Position numbers and translations under genes: made by a program. This document shows, piece after piece, positions 16,741 to 27,053 of a stretch of DNA of 41,765 bases. This DNA comes from Desulfobacterales bacterium (GTDB lineage Bacteria > Desulfobacterota > Desulfobacteria > Desulfobacterales > JAHEIW01). A model generated the notes under the pieces. That model made no database searches. It had not been told where the DNA came from and was given only the letters and a program-made list of their open reading frames with translations. The stretch is from assembly GCA_020353355.1 (NCBI GenBank), contig CP070694.1, forward strand, positions 3,700,038 through 3,741,802, in the 5' to 3' direction. The first letter of the stretch is position 1, and each line of letters starts with the position of its first letter.

Positions 16741-17295
16741 TTGAACAGAGACGATTCGGTGAAAACAAAAATAAAAAATTTTAAGAACCCAAAATCAAAA
16801 AAACGACCCCAACGGCGATCCGCGAAAAGCCAACAAACAATTATAGCCGAGGCAACGGCACTGGCATCGCCTTTGTGTGAAAGCGAGGGCCTCGAACTGG
16901 TTCATCTAGAGTATCAGCGTGAATCCGCCGGCTGGATTATGCGCCTTTATATCGACAAGCCCGCAGGTGTAACTCTGGATGACTGCGTAAATGTCAGCCG
17001 TCAGATGAATGATCTTTTAGACGTGCATTTCGATCAAATTGGGCCCTACAATTTGGAGGTGACTTCACCAGGGCCAGATCGCCCATTGGCCAAAGCTCAG
17101 GATTTTGAAAAATTCAAAGGAAACCTTGCGAAGATTAAAACCGTTCGGCCGTTTGATGGACAAAAAAACTTCAAAGGCGAGCTGATGGGAATATCCCAAG
17201 AGCAGGTAAAACTTAAAATCGGTGAGCAGATCATCACCATCGCGCTTGCGGATATTTCAAAGGCACGACTGCTAAACTACACTGGAGAAAATTGA
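16741..17295 (+). CDS. rimP: Ribosome maturation factor RimP
   Basis: 30S-subunit maturation factor, up to 184 residues. The conserved N-domain begins at about residue 32 (IIAEATALASPLCESEGLELVHLEYQRE) and the Sm-like C-domain follows (GNLAKIKTVRPFDGQKNFKGEL). The LDDCVNVSRQMNDLLD and EVTSPGPDRPL signatures are present. The first 31 residues are a lysine/arginine-rich extension. Start uncertain: a TTG at 16741 or a GTG at 16759, neither with a strong ribosome site. It overlaps nusA by one base (TGATG). Confidence 0.95.
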   Translation: MNRDDSVKTKIKNFKNPKSKKRPQRRSAKSQQTIIAEATALASPLCESEGLELVHLEYQRESAGWIMRLYIDKPAGVTLDDCVNVSRQMNDLLDVHFDQIGPYNLEVTSPGPDRPLAKAQDFEKFKGNLAKIKTVRPFDGQKNFKGELMGISQEQVKLKIGEQIITIALADISKARLLNYTGEN

Positions 17296-18659
17296 TGTAT
17301 ATTTCAGATATCAAACGCGTTGTCGATCAAGTTAGCCGAGACAAGGGCATTGATCGGGAAGTTCTCATCAAAGCCCTTGAAGAGGCATTAAAATCTGCAG
17401 CCAGAAAAAAGTATGGCAATAAAATGGAGATTGAAGTCCAGTACAATGAAGAAAGCGGCGAAATTGAGATCTTCCAGTTTAAAGATGTGGCTGAAGTGGT
17501 CACCGAGCCGGAACTTCAAATCAGTCTTGAAGAGGGACGCAAACTGGATCCGGAATGCGAGATCGGCGATAGCCTTGGAACCAAAATGGATGCAACTACC
17601 TTCGGCCGTATCGCCGCTCAATCGGCGAAACAGGTTATTATTCAAAAAATGAAAGACGCTGAAAAGGATGCGGTATATGCCAGCTTCATCGGCCGCAAGG
17701 GGGATATTATTAACGGGATTGTCCAGCGCATGGACCGCGGTGATATCATTGTGAATTTAGGTCATACGGAAGGAATTGTTCAGACCAAAGAACAGGTTCC
17801 CAGGGAAACCTACCGTCGAGGTGACCGTATTCGAGCATATATCCTCGATGTACTTCATGAAACACGCGGTCCGCAGGTTATTCTTTCGCGCACCCATCCG
17901 AATTTCTTAGTTCATCTTTTCCGAACGGAGGTGCCTGAAATCGCTGAAGGTATTGTCAATATTATGGGCGCAGCCCGCGAAGCGGGAATTCGCGCAAAAA
18001 TTGCGGTGTCCTCGAACAATGCCGATATTGACCCGGTGGGTGCCTGTGTGGGTATGAAAGGCAGCCGTGTCCAGAACGTTGTTCAGGAACTCAGGGGTGA
18101 AAAAATTGATATTATCCCCTGGCACGTTGACCCGGCAAAATTTGTTTGCAATGCACTGGCTCCTGCCGAAATTTCCAGAGTCATCATTGACGAATCAAAT
18201 CGGTCAATGGAAGTTATCGTACCTGATGATTTTTTATCCATCGCCATCGGCAAAAAGGGACAAAACGTACGGTTAGCCTCCAAGCTCACGGGGTGGCATC
18301 TGGATGTTAAAAGCGAAACTCGATACAGCCAAGCCATGCAAAGTGGCTATGATTCGTTGGTAGCCCTGCCCGGTGTTGGTGTAAGCTTGGCTGATGCCCT
18401 GTATGAAAAAGGCTTTTATTCAGCCGAGGAAATCAGTCATGCAGATGTCGAAGATTTGACTCAAATTAGAGGAATCGGTGAGGAAAAAGCTAAGAAGTTA
18501 ATTGAAGCGGCCCAGCTTTACGAGGAAAGCAATGAACCAGTTAAAGAAAAAACTGGTAGCTCCGAGGCGCAAGAAGCTCAAAACGATCAGGCCGTTGATA
18601 TCGAAGAGCCAACGGAGCCGACCGCCACTGCTGAGACCGAGCCGGACGAAACAAGTTAG
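17295..18659 (+). CDS. nusA: Transcription termination/antitermination factor NusA
   Basis: RNA polymerase-binding elongation factor, 454 residues from the ATG that overlaps the rimP stop. Domains: N-terminal RNAP-binding domain (about 1-125), S1 domain (about 130-200, GDIINGIVQRMDRGDIIVNLG), KH1 and KH2 (about 225-345, with GACVGMKGSRV and AIGKKGQNVRLA GxxG loops), then a helix-hairpin-helix region (LPGVGVSLADALYEKG and IRGIGEEKAKKL, about 350-410) and an acidic tail of about 45 residues. NusA may regulate its own operon through the terminator at 16701-16723. Confidence 0.97.
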   Translation: MYISDIKRVVDQVSRDKGIDREVLIKALEEALKSAARKKYGNKMEIEVQYNEESGEIEIFQFKDVAEVVTEPELQISLEEGRKLDPECEIGDSLGTKMDATTFGRIAAQSAKQVIIQKMKDAEKDAVYASFIGRKGDIINGIVQRMDRGDIIVNLGHTEGIVQTKEQVPRETYRRGDRIRAYILDVLHETRGPQVILSRTHPNFLVHLFRTEVPEIAEGIVNIMGAAREAGIRAKIAVSSNNADIDPVGACVGMKGSRVQNVVQELRGEKIDIIPWHVDPAKFVCNALAPAEISRVIIDESNRSMEVIVPDDFLSIAIGKKGQNVRLASKLTGWHLDVKSETRYSQAMQSGYDSLVALPGVGVSLADALYEKGFYSAEEISHADVEDLTQIRGIGEEKAKKLIEAAQLYEESNEPVKEKTGSSEAQEAQNDQAVDIEEPTEPTATAETEPDETS

Positions 18660-18796
18660 TTTCAATCTGCAAAGAAAGGCCCTTGAAAAAACGATAATAC
18701 GTATTTGAAGATGTTAGCATGCTAGGGGATCTTGCTTTTAAAATTAAAATAGGACCCTAAGGATTTAGCTGTTATTCGGGGGATAGAGGGGATAGA

Positions 18797-21394
18797 ATGG
18801 CACCTATGAGAATATATGAACTTGCCAGAGATCTAAACATGACCAACCAGATTTTGCTCAGCAAGCTGAGCGAAATGGATATTGTGGTAAAAAGTCACAT
18901 GAGTTCTCTGGATGATGAAACCGTGGCCAAAGTTAAATCCGAGCTTTATGGCAAAAAAGAAGAAACCATTGTGGAAACGCGCATAAAGCCCACGGTGATT
19001 CGGCGCCGTAGAAAAAAAGTTCAGATCGACGTGGTTCCACTGGTTGAACCTACAGCAGAAGAAGTCCAGGCAGCAGCAAATCCTGCTGAAGCAGCTGAGA
19101 TTGAACCAACAGATACTGCTGCTCAAGAAAAAGAAGCCATCGCTGAAACGCCAAAAGAAACAAAAGAGGAACCACTTGAAGAAAAGCCCGCTGCCGAGGA
19201 ACCCTCGGCGGTTGAAGCCCAAAAACCCCCGGTGAAACCGGCGGTTAAACCGAAAAAGATTGTTAAAAAAACAAAGAAAAAAGAGCCCGCGGCTAAAATT
19301 ATTAGACTTCCGGTAACGCCCCCCGCCCCGCCTCTGGAAATGAAAAAAGTTCAACCGGAGCATCTGAAAGCCAAGATTGAAAAATTACATGTCGACAAAA
19401 AGGCACTCGCGGAAGAAATACCGGAAAGGGAAACCCGGAAAAAGAAAAAAAAGCGCAGGGATGAAGAAGAGGAAGTCGATCGAAAATTCTTAAAAAAGAA
19501 AATTTCATTTCTCAAAAAAGCGGTTGTCGAGGGTGAAGATCTCTATGACGACACCCGTCGAGCTCGTAAACCACGTAAGATAGCCAAAGCCAAGAAAACC
19601 GGAATCGGCCAAAAAACTCAAATTACGGTCGCCAAAGCGATTAAGCGTCGCATAAAAATCGACGAGGCTATTATTCTGGCAGATTTAGCAAAACGAATGG
19701 GCATCAAAGCCAATGAAATCATTCAGTCCCTGATGACATTGGGAGTGATGGCCACTGTAAATCAATCGCTTGATTTTGAGACCGCCGCCCTGGTTGCCTC
19801 AGAATTTCACTATGAAGTCGAACGCGCCACATTTGAAGAAGAGGTAATTTTAAAGCAAGAAAAAGATGATCCGAAAAAATTGACCGAACGGCCGCCGGTG
19901 GTCACCATCATGGGCCATGTAGATCATGGTAAAACGTCATTGCTTGATGTCATTCGCAAAACCAGAATCACAGAGTTAGAAGCCGGTGGGATTACTCAAC
20001 ACATCGGAGCCTATCATGTTACCATTGATAAAGGTCAAATCGCTTTTTTGGATACTCCAGGCCATGAGGCCTTTACCGCAATGCGTGCCCGCGGTGCCCA
20101 GATTACCGACATTGTCGTCCTCGTGGTTGCTGCCGATGACGGAGTTATGCCCCAGACCATTGAGGCTATCAATCATGCCAGGGTAGCGAATGTCCCGATC
20201 ATCGTCGCCATCAATAAAATCGACAAAACCAACGCTGACCCTGATCGCGTTAAACGCGAACTTTCCGAACACGGACTGACCCCGGAAGATTGGGGGGGTG
20301 ACACCATATTTGTCAATGTCTCCGCCAAGCAAAATATCGGCATCGAAGAACTGCTAGAGATGATATTGCTGCAGGCCGAAGTTCTAGAACTGAAGGCTAA
20401 TCCGGAAAAACCGGCGATCGGGCACGTGGTGGAGGCAAAAATCGATTCTGGCAGAGGGGCGGTCGCTACCGTTTTGGTCAGAGACGGCACCCTGCGCAAC
20501 GGCGACCCGGTCGTTTGCGGTGTACATTTCGGAAAAATTCGGGCCATGTTAAGCGACACCGGTCTTGCGGTAGAGTCTGCCGGTCCTTCCATTCCGGTGG
20601 AGGTCTTGGGCCTGTCCGGAGTACCCATGGCCGGAGATGAATTAATCGCCTTGGTGGACGAAAAAAGCGCCAAACAGGTCAGCATGCATCGGTTGCAGAA
20701 ACAACGCACAAAAGAACTGGCCCAAACCAGCCGCTTAAGCCTGGATAAACTGTATGAACAGATGCAACACGGTGATGTCAAGGAGTTAAACCTCATTATT
20801 AAAGCCGACGTTCATGGATCCATCGAAGCGCTGGTTGACTCGCTGACAAAACTTTCCAATGAAGAGGTAAACGTCGGCGTGGTGCACTCCGCAACCGGAA
20901 CCATCGCCGAATCGGATGTTTCGCTGGCAGCGGTATCCAATGCCATTATTATCGGCTTTAACGTCCGTCCAAGTCCGAAAGTTCAAGCATTGGCGAACGA
21001 TGAACAGGTGGATATGCGATTTTACAACGTCATTTATGATGTGATTAAAGACGTTAAAGATGCTATGGTGGGCTTGATGGAATCTACCTACGAAGAGCGG
21101 ATTTTGGGCTCGGCAGAGGTGCGCGAAGTATTTCATATACCAAAGGTTGGTGCCGTTGCCGGTTGTTATGTTACTGATGGTAAAATTGAACGCGGACAAC
21201 TTTTACGCGTCGTGCGAGACGGAGTTGTCTTCTATGAAGGCAAAAACTCCTCGTTGCGTCGCTTTAAGGATGATGTCAAAGAGGTTCAGGCTGGCTATGA
21301 ATGCGGCATTGGTATCGAGAACTTTAATGATATTAAAATCGGCGACGTATTAGAGTGTTATTATTTGGAGGAAATCAAACCGCAGGTCGAATAA
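18797..21394 (+). CDS. infB: Translation initiation factor IF-2
   Basis: GTPase that places fMet-tRNA on the ribosome, 865 residues. An N-terminal IF2N domain (residues 1-55) is followed by a long alanine/glutamate/lysine/proline-rich linker (about 60-275), a second IF2N domain, then the G domain with G1 GHVDHGKT at 373-380, G3 DTPGH and G4 NKID, and two beta-barrel domains plus domain IV. Upstream is a purine-rich GGGGATAG ribosome site. It sits 137 bases after nusA. The linker is low-complexity but in frame throughout. Confidence 0.97.
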   Translation: MAPMRIYELARDLNMTNQILLSKLSEMDIVVKSHMSSLDDETVAKVKSELYGKKEETIVETRIKPTVIRRRRKKVQIDVVPLVEPTAEEVQAAANPAEAAEIEPTDTAAQEKEAIAETPKETKEEPLEEKPAAEEPSAVEAQKPPVKPAVKPKKIVKKTKKKEPAAKIIRLPVTPPAPPLEMKKVQPEHLKAKIEKLHVDKKALAEEIPERETRKKKKKRRDEEEEVDRKFLKKKISFLKKAVVEGEDLYDDTRRARKPRKIAKAKKTGIGQKTQITVAKAIKRRIKIDEAIILADLAKRMGIKANEIIQSLMTLGVMATVNQSLDFETAALVASEFHYEVERATFEEEVILKQEKDDPKKLTERPPVVTIMGHVDHGKTSLLDVIRKTRITELEAGGITQHIGAYHVTIDKGQIAFLDTPGHEAFTAMRARGAQITDIVVLVVAADDGVMPQTIEAINHARVANVPIIVAINKIDKTNADPDRVKRELSEHGLTPEDWGGDTIFVNVSAKQNIGIEELLEMILLQAEVLELKANPEKPAIGHVVEAKIDSGRGAVATVLVRDGTLRNGDPVVCGVHFGKIRAMLSDTGLAVESAGPSIPVEVLGLSGVPMAGDELIALVDEKSAKQVSMHRLQKQRTKELAQTSRLSLDKLYEQMQHGDVKELNLIIKADVHGSIEALVDSLTKLSNEEVNVGVVHSATGTIAESDVSLAAVSNAIIIGFNVRPSPKVQALANDEQVDMRFYNVIYDVIKDVKDAMVGLMESTYEERILGSAEVREVFHIPKVGAVAGCYVTDGKIERGQLLRVVRDGVVFYEGKNSSLRRFKDDVKEVQAGYECGIGIENFNDIKIGDVLECYYLEEIKPQVE

Positions 21395-21453
21395 TTTTAC
21401 ATGATTGTCAGGCCATTGCGGTGTGCAGATTTAGGACGTTGGGGCGCAGGAAG

Positions 21454-21553
21454 CTGTTATTGGTTATTAGTTATTGGTTATTCGAATAACGACGTTATCA
21501 TTTAAAAATCCCTGATAAGAAAACTACCAATAACAAATAACGAATAACGAATC
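21454..21553. repeat. Degenerate 7-bp repeat island 2 (inverted arms), infB-DUF503 intergenic
   Basis: Left arm 21454-21481: CTGTTAT, TGGTTAT, TAGTTAT, TGGTTAT. Right arm 21526-21553: ACCAATA, ACAAATA, ACGAATA, ACGAATC, in the complementary sense. The arms flank a 44-base AT-rich centre and reach to within 3 bases of the GTG of the next gene, so its ribosome site lies within the repeat. Confidence 0.8.
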
Positions 21554-21556
21554 AGT

Positions 21557-21850
21557 GTGACCATGGTTGTAGGCATCGGCATTATCACATTAAGACTGCA
21601 TGAATGTCGCTCTTTAAAAGGCAAGCGCAAAATAGTTAAATCTATTATCAATCAGCTGCGCAACAATTTCAATGCATCGGTGGCCGAAATTGGTGCCAAT
21701 GATATGTATCAAAGAGCCGAAATTGGCGTATCGCTGGTTGGCAATACGAAAAATTTTGTTAATTCGAAACTTGATAAGGCGTTTAATTTGGTTGACGCCA
21801 TGGGATTGGCAGAAATCATTGATACTGAAATGGAAATAATCACGCTATGA
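21557..21850 (+). CDS. DUF503 family protein
   Basis: A 97-residue conserved protein of the YlxP/DUF503 type: VVGIGIITLRLHECRSLKGKRKIVKSIINQLRNNFNASVAEIGANDMYQRAEIG, split by the usual short turns. Such proteins are regularly encoded between infB and rbfA and are suspected to help ribosome maturation; no reaction is known. The start may be GTG at 21557 or ATG at 21563; no ribosome site is visible because a 7-bp repeat array lies directly upstream. Its stop overlaps the rbfA start (ATGA). Confidence 0.92.
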   Translation: MTMVVGIGIITLRLHECRSLKGKRKIVKSIINQLRNNFNASVAEIGANDMYQRAEIGVSLVGNTKNFVNSKLDKAFNLVDAMGLAEIIDTEMEIITL

Positions 21851-22212
21851 TTTCTTTTTCTCGGGCAGATCGCGTGGGCGGGCTGATACAAGAAGTCCTG
21901 GCCGATATAATTAAGAAAAATGTGGCCGACCCCCGGCTTCGAATGCTGACCATTACGTCTGTTAAAATGTCGCCGGATTTAAAGTTGGCACGTATATACT
22001 ATATGATATCCGGGGGCAAAAATAAGATAAATGCCGCCTCAAAGGCAATTCAACATGCCCAGGGATATATTAAGAAGAAACTCGCACGGCAGCTTGATCT
22101 GCGGTACATGCCCGAGTTAAATTTTTTTTATGATGACTCATTTGACCACGGATCACGAATCGAGGATTTGCTCAAAACGGTAGCAACGGAGAATGGAACA
22201 GATAATCCATAA
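21847..22212 (+). CDS. rbfA: Ribosome-binding factor A
   Basis: A 121-residue KH-like 30S maturation factor. The RADRVGGLIQEVLADIIKK helix, DPRLRMLTITSVKMSPDLKLARIYY strand-helix core and RYMPELNFFYDDSFDHGSRIEDLL C-terminal signature are all family features. It overlaps the preceding gene by 4 bases and the following nrnA gene by 20 bases, so it is translationally coupled on both sides. Confidence 0.96.
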   Translation: MISFSRADRVGGLIQEVLADIIKKNVADPRLRMLTITSVKMSPDLKLARIYYMISGGKNKINAASKAIQHAQGYIKKKLARQLDLRYMPELNFFYDDSFDHGSRIEDLLKTVATENGTDNP

Positions 22213-23164
22213 AATTAAAAAGAGTTCTCATTTGCTGATCGCCTCGCATGCTGAGCCGGATGGAGATGCGGTGGGCTCCCTGATCGCTTTGGGACTTGCG
22301 ATCGGCAAACTGAATGTAAAAACAACGCTTTACAATGCAAGCCCCATTCCGGCCGTGTATCGCTTTCTGCCATCAGTGGAGCGCATTGTGAGGCATATCA
22401 AAAAAGCAAACACCTACGACACCGCCATCGTCCTGGATTGTGGTGATATCTCGCGGGTCGGAGAGGTGAGCACGATGGTGAGGAAAATCCCTTGCATGAT
22501 TAATATTGATCACCATATCTCCAACACCTATTTTGGAAATGTTCAATTAATCGACACGGCCGCATGCTCAACTGCAGAAATCGTTTATCGCTTGATTAAG
22601 GCATTAGCAATCCCCATGGACAAAGCCATTGCTACCTGCCTGTACACCGGTATTTTAACAGATACGGGATCATTTCGGTTTTCAAATACCAATCAGGCTG
22701 CGTTTGCCATCAGCAACGAAATGACGGGGTTGGGAGTCGAGCCATACGATGTGGCTCAACATGTATTTGGAACCTACTCGTTGGGCCGCATAAAGCTATT
22801 GAACCTGGCGCTTGACTCTATTGAAATCTCGGAAAACGGCAAATTGTCGATAATGACCATCACCAAAAATATGCTGGCGGAAACAGACACACAGCCGGAA
22901 GATGTCGACGGAATGATTAATTACGCGCGGCGGATAAAAAATGTTAAAGTTGCCGCTCTGATTCAGGAGATCCAAAACGCAACAGAAACATCAATCGCAA
23001 TCAACCGCTATCATGTCAGTCTGCGCTCGGATGGCACTGTGGATGTTGCCATGATCGCCAGTTCGTTTGGCGGAGGTGGACATGCGAGCGCTGCCGGATT
23101 TCAAATTGAATCAACCCTTTCAAATTTGAAATCTGAAATAATTGTCTTGGCCGACAGATTGTGA
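22193..23164 (+). CDS. nrnA: NrnA-like oligoribonuclease / 3',5'-bisphosphate (PAP) phosphatase, DHH family
   Basis: A 323-residue DHH-DHHA1 phosphoesterase. Metal-site motifs: HAEPDGDAVGS (19-29), LDCGD (81-85) and IDHHIS (105-110); the DHHA1 substrate-binding domain ends in GGGGHASAAGF. NrnA enzymes degrade short RNA oligomers and hydrolyse PAP, a by-product of sulfate activation pathways. The position between rbfA and truB is common in many bacteria. Specificity is from family knowledge. Confidence 0.92.
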   Translation: MEQIIHKIKKSSHLLIASHAEPDGDAVGSLIALGLAIGKLNVKTTLYNASPIPAVYRFLPSVERIVRHIKKANTYDTAIVLDCGDISRVGEVSTMVRKIPCMINIDHHISNTYFGNVQLIDTAACSTAEIVYRLIKALAIPMDKAIATCLYTGILTDTGSFRFSNTNQAAFAISNEMTGLGVEPYDVAQHVFGTYSLGRIKLLNLALDSIEISENGKLSIMTITKNMLAETDTQPEDVDGMINYARRIKNVKVAALIQEIQNATETSIAINRYHVSLRSDGTVDVAMIASSFGGGGHASAAGFQIESTLSNLKSEIIVLADRL

Positions 23165-23166
23165 TT

Positions 23167-23400
23167 CTGGCCATTGGTTATTGGTCTCTGGCTGCTGGTC
23201 ACTGGTTCCTGGCGGCTGTGACTGGTTACTGGTTCCTGATTACTGGTTTCGGGTGATAAGCCGACTTACAAAAAAATATGGTTACAGAAGAAAAGCAACA
23301 ACGTAAAGATTACTTTGAACAAGGAGCCAGTTACCAGTTAGCAGTAGCCAGCAACCAGGTGCCAGTGTCCCGAAACCTGCGACCCGAAACCAGCGACCCG
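23167..23400. repeat. Degenerate 7-bp repeat island 3 (inverted arms), extending into truB
   Basis: Left arm 23167-23256 holds about thirteen units on a CTGGTTA theme (CTGGCCA, TTGGTTA, CTGGTCA, CTGGTTC, CTGGTTA and so on, one unit shortened to 6 bp). Right arm 23326-23400 is in the complementary sense (GCCAGTT, ACCAGTT, AGCAGTA, GCCAGCA, ACCAGGT, GCCAGTG, then CCCGAAA-type units). The right arm lies inside the reading frame of truB. Confidence 0.82.
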
Positions 23401-24318
23401 GCAGAGTTAAACGGTATTATCATCATCGATAAGCCGGGGGACATGTCCTCGGCCAAGGCGGTGGCCACCGTAAAACGACTTCTGAATGCCAAAAAGGTAG
23501 GTCATACCGGCACCCTTGATCCGTTTGCACACGGAGTGCTGGTATGCTGTGTAAACAGGGCCACGCGGCTGGCCCAGTTTTTGCTACATGGCGAAAAAAA
23601 ATACGTGGCCACCCTCAAGCTAGGCGAGGAGACAGATACCCAGGATTCAACCGGAACGATAGTGGCTGTCAGTGATCTGATGGATCTTTCAGACAAAGCG
23701 ATTCAAGCGGCGTTTAACCGATTCACGGGATCAATTGAGCAACTGCCGCCGGTGTATTCCGCCTTAAAACATAAAGGGGTGCCGCTTTACAAACTTGCAC
23801 GACGCGGCCAACCGTTCCAGAAACAGCCGCGGCATGTTTATATTTCAGATATTCACATTCGTGAAATCAATATTCCGATTGTTGAATTTGAGGTAACCTG
23901 TTCGGCAGGTACTTATATTCGAACGCTGTGTGCCGATATTGGAAGGTCTTTGGGTTGCGGTGGACACCTTCAGGCACTTCAGCGCGTAGAAAGCAGCGGC
24001 TTTACCATTGATCAGGCCGCAAGTTTGACCGAGTTGGAGGAATCTGCATCCGCCGGACATGTCACCAATCTGATGATCAGCATGACAGATGCCTTGGGGG
24101 ATATGCCCGCGCACATCGCGGATCAGCAATTAATTGGAAGAATCCGCCATGGTATGCGTTTAACCCAGACCGATTTGAAGCCAGAGCGACGTGTCAGCGG
24201 AATCACCCATCCGCAACCTTATATCAAAATTGTTGATTCGCGAGACAATTTAATCGCTGTCCTGGAATACACAAAGGGAAAAAACCAGCTGAATTATTGC
24301 TGCGTATTGAGCGCTTAG
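23278..24318 (+). CDS. truB: tRNA pseudouridine(55) synthase, with repeat-derived N-terminal extension
   Basis: Isomerises U55 of tRNAs. The conserved protein starts near residue 44 (LNGIIIIDKPGDMSSAKAV), with catalytic Asp81 in GHTGTLDPFA (75-84), then YVATLKLGEETDTQD and the TYIRTLCADIG motif. Residues 17-41 are translated from the right arm of the 7-bp repeat island, and the ATG at 23278 lies in the loop between arms without a clear ribosome site. No ATG lies closer to the conserved start; in-frame GTG codons occur within the repeat near 23359-23367. So either an extended N-terminus or a GTG start is used. Otherwise full length. Confidence 0.93.
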   Translation: MVTEEKQQRKDYFEQGASYQLAVASNQVPVSRNLRPETSDPAELNGIIIIDKPGDMSSAKAVATVKRLLNAKKVGHTGTLDPFAHGVLVCCVNRATRLAQFLLHGEKKYVATLKLGEETDTQDSTGTIVAVSDLMDLSDKAIQAAFNRFTGSIEQLPPVYSALKHKGVPLYKLARRGQPFQKQPRHVYISDIHIREINIPIVEFEVTCSAGTYIRTLCADIGRSLGCGGHLQALQRVESSGFTIDQAASLTELEESASAGHVTNLMISMTDALGDMPAHIADQQLIGRIRHGMRLTQTDLKPERRVSGITHPQPYIKIVDSRDNLIAVLEYTKGKNQLNYCCVLSA

Positions 24319-24430
24319 TTGCGATTCGGGCGGGTGCTTAAATAAATGCTTGTCGGCACGACAGATTAACGATATACAGCGAAGATCATGGCAATCATTA
24401 TTTTTTTTATAAAGAGGAGGCTTAAAGAAA

Positions 24431-24700
24431 GTGGGTTTTACAACAGAAGATAAAAAGAAGCTGATTGATCAATTTAAATTGCACGCAACAGACACCGGAT
24501 CACCGGAGGTTCAGGTTGGACTTTTAACCCATCGCATTTCCTACCTCACCGAGCATTTAAAGGTTCACAAAAAAGATCATCACTCTCGCAGAGGCCTATT
24601 AATGCTAGTCGGTAGACGCCGCAGATTGTTAAATTACGTAAAACACAAGGATATTAGCCGCTACCGGGCTATCATTGAAACGTTAGGATTGAAAAAATAG
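24431..24700 (+). CDS. rpsO: Small ribosomal subunit protein uS15
   Basis: An 89-residue 16S rRNA-binding protein with the standard sequence [23 protein letters not shown] in two parts and a [21 protein letters not shown] core. The start is a GTG with AGGAGG about 10 bases upstream. Followed by pnp after 253 bases, an order conserved in most bacteria; S15 generally represses its own translation. Confidence 0.97.
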   Translation: MGFTTEDKKKLIDQFKLHATDTGSPEVQVGLLTHRISYLTEHLKVHKKDHHSRRGLLMLVGRRRRLLNYVKHKDISRYRAIIETLGLKK

Positions 24701-24953
24701 ACAACACACCAAGAACATGCAACCCAATCACCATTCCTAGAGAACGCTTTGATCTGGCCTTGCATGCACAGCATGTCAATCTTTCCACATCAACTCAGGA
24801 TTGTAGAATTGGAGGGCTACGAAACAGTGAAACTCAAATCGGCCACGACGCGCATTGACCTTCAAGCTTCGAGGCTTTGCACAACTTCCCGCGATATCAA
24901 GACTGAATGTGCAGCGATTACCGGTTTGATGTCGTATCCCGCAGGAGAAAAAA

Positions 24954-27053
24954 ATGGAAATTTTACTTAAAGAAGAAATCGGGGGCAAAACCCTAAGCAT
25001 TCAGGCCGGCAAGGTGGCAAAACAAGCATCAGGATCGGTCGTCGTTCAATATGGCGATACGATCGTACTGGTCACCGCGGTATCTGCCACCGAAGAAAAA
25101 TCCTCAGATTTTTTGCCACTATCCGTAGAGTATCAAGAGAAAGTTTACGCCGCCGGTCGGATTCCGGGTAATTACTTTCGTCGTGAAATTGGTCGGCCCA
25201 GTGAGAAAGAAACTTTAACAGCACGGTTGATTGACCGTCCGATTCGACCGCTTTTTCCAAAAGACTACCGCTGTGAAACCCAGGTTATTGCAACCGTTCT
25301 GTCTATGGATCAGGAAAATGATCCGGACACCTTGGCAATGATCGGCGCGTCAGCGGCACTGGAAATATCGGATATTCCTTTTGCCGGACCGATTGCCAGC
25401 GTGCGGGTGGGCCGGATCAACGGTCAACTCAAAATCAACCCGTCCATCCAGGAATTAGAAGACAGCGATATCAATATCATTGTGGCCGGGTCCAAAACCG
25501 GTGTGGTGATGGTTGAGGGAGGCGCAAACATTGTCAGTGAAGCCGATATGTTGGAAGCTATATTTTTTGGGCACCACGCCATGCAACCTCTGATCGATCT
25601 CCAGACCAAGCTCCGAGAAACCCACGGTGTACCCAAACGGCCCTTTTTACCTCCCGAAAAAGAAGCGGATCTTGTCAGCCGTATAACGTCAGAGGCTGCT
25701 GAACGCATGCACACAGCCCTTTTAATCCCAGAAAAAGTAACTCGACACAAGACAATGCACACGCTAAAAACGGATATTTTTGAGGGCCTGGGGGAAGACT
25801 ATCAAGATCGCAAAGAGGAAGTCTACGCGATTCTGCAGGATCTTCAAAAACAAATCTCCCGTGAGCTGATTTTGAAAGAAGGGCGCCGGATCGATAATCG
25901 CAAATTTGATGAGATTCGACCGATCACCTGTGAAGTCGACATTTTACCCAGACCCCACGGAAGTGCGTTATTTACCCGGGGAGAAACCCAGGTGCTGGGT
26001 GTGTTAACCCTCGGCTCCGGCCAAGATGAACAACGGGTGGAAACCCTGAGTGGCGAAGAGTTTCGGCCGTTTATGCTGCATTACAACTTTCCGCCCTTTT
26101 CGGTCGGAGAGGTAAAACGCATCGGCGGGCCCAGTCGCAGAGATATCGGCCATGGCGGCTTGTCGACCCGCGCTATCGAAAAGATATTGCCGGAAAAAGA
26201 GGATTTTGACTACACTGTCCGATTGGTTTCCGAGGTGTTGGAATCTAACGGATCTTCGTCGATGGCAACCGTGTGCGCTTGCACAATGGCATTAATGGAT
26301 GGTGGTGTTCCCATCAAAGCCCCGGTTGCCGGTATTGCCATGGGACTCGTGAAAGAAGGTGATCAGATCGTCATCCTTTCAGACATACTCGGAGATGAGG
26401 ATCATGCCGGCGATATGGACTTTAAGGTGACCGGGTCGAAGGACGGCATCACCGCGCTGCAAATGGACATAAAAATTCACGAACTATCCAAAGACATCCT
26501 ACAAAAGGCGCTTGAACAAGCGCGGATCGGTCGACTGTTTATTCTTGATAAAATGCTGGAGGCCCTGAGCGAGCCGCGCAAGGAAATTTCTCCGTATGCG
26601 CCGACCATCAACACCATAACGATTAATCCGGATAAAATCCGCGAAGTCATCGGTCCCGGTGGAAAAACGATTCGTGCGATACAGAACGAAACCAATACCA
26701 GCATTGAGATCATGGATGACGGATTGGTGAAAATTGCGGCCTTCTCCAAAGAAGATGGTGAGGCCGCCATGCAAATCATCAATGAAATTACCAAGGAACC
26801 GGAAGTCGGCGATATCTATGAAGGTACGGTTATTAAAATTACCGACTTCGGTGCCTTTGTACAAATTTTGCCGGGTTCGGATGGATTGGTGCATATCTCG
26901 CAACTCGCCAATCGACGCGTCACCCGGGTATCCGACATCGTCAAAGAAGGCGACAAATTAAAAGTCAAGGTTCTGGAGATCGGTCGTGACGGCAAGATCC
27001 GGCTGAGCCATAAAGCCGTCTTGGAAGAAGAACATGGACACGCCAGTAGATAA
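24954..27053 (+). CDS. pnp: Polyribonucleotide nucleotidyltransferase (PNPase)
   Basis: Phosphorolytic 3'-5' exoribonuclease, 699 residues. Two RNase PH-like domains (about 10-225 and 310-545, with an intervening helical domain), then a KH domain (about 550-610, [13 protein letters not shown]) and an S1 domain (about 617-690, [26 protein letters not shown]). The active-site region [16 protein letters not shown] is intact. Ribosome site AGGAG upstream of the ATG. The stop overlaps the next gene by 20 bases. Confidence 0.97.
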   Translation: MEILLKEEIGGKTLSIQAGKVAKQASGSVVVQYGDTIVLVTAVSATEEKSSDFLPLSVEYQEKVYAAGRIPGNYFRREIGRPSEKETLTARLIDRPIRPLFPKDYRCETQVIATVLSMDQENDPDTLAMIGASAALEISDIPFAGPIASVRVGRINGQLKINPSIQELEDSDINIIVAGSKTGVVMVEGGANIVSEADMLEAIFFGHHAMQPLIDLQTKLRETHGVPKRPFLPPEKEADLVSRITSEAAERMHTALLIPEKVTRHKTMHTLKTDIFEGLGEDYQDRKEEVYAILQDLQKQISRELILKEGRRIDNRKFDEIRPITCEVDILPRPHGSALFTRGETQVLGVLTLGSGQDEQRVETLSGEEFRPFMLHYNFPPFSVGEVKRIGGPSRRDIGHGGLSTRAIEKILPEKEDFDYTVRLVSEVLESNGSSSMATVCACTMALMDGGVPIKAPVAGIAMGLVKEGDQIVILSDILGDEDHAGDMDFKVTGSKDGITALQMDIKIHELSKDILQKALEQARIGRLFILDKMLEALSEPRKEISPYAPTINTITINPDKIREVIGPGGKTIRAIQNETNTSIEIMDDGLVKIAAFSKEDGEAAMQIINEITKEPEVGDIYEGTVIKITDFGAFVQILPGSDGLVHISQLANRRVTRVSDIVKEGDKLKVKVLEIGRDGKIRLSHKAVLEEEHGHASR

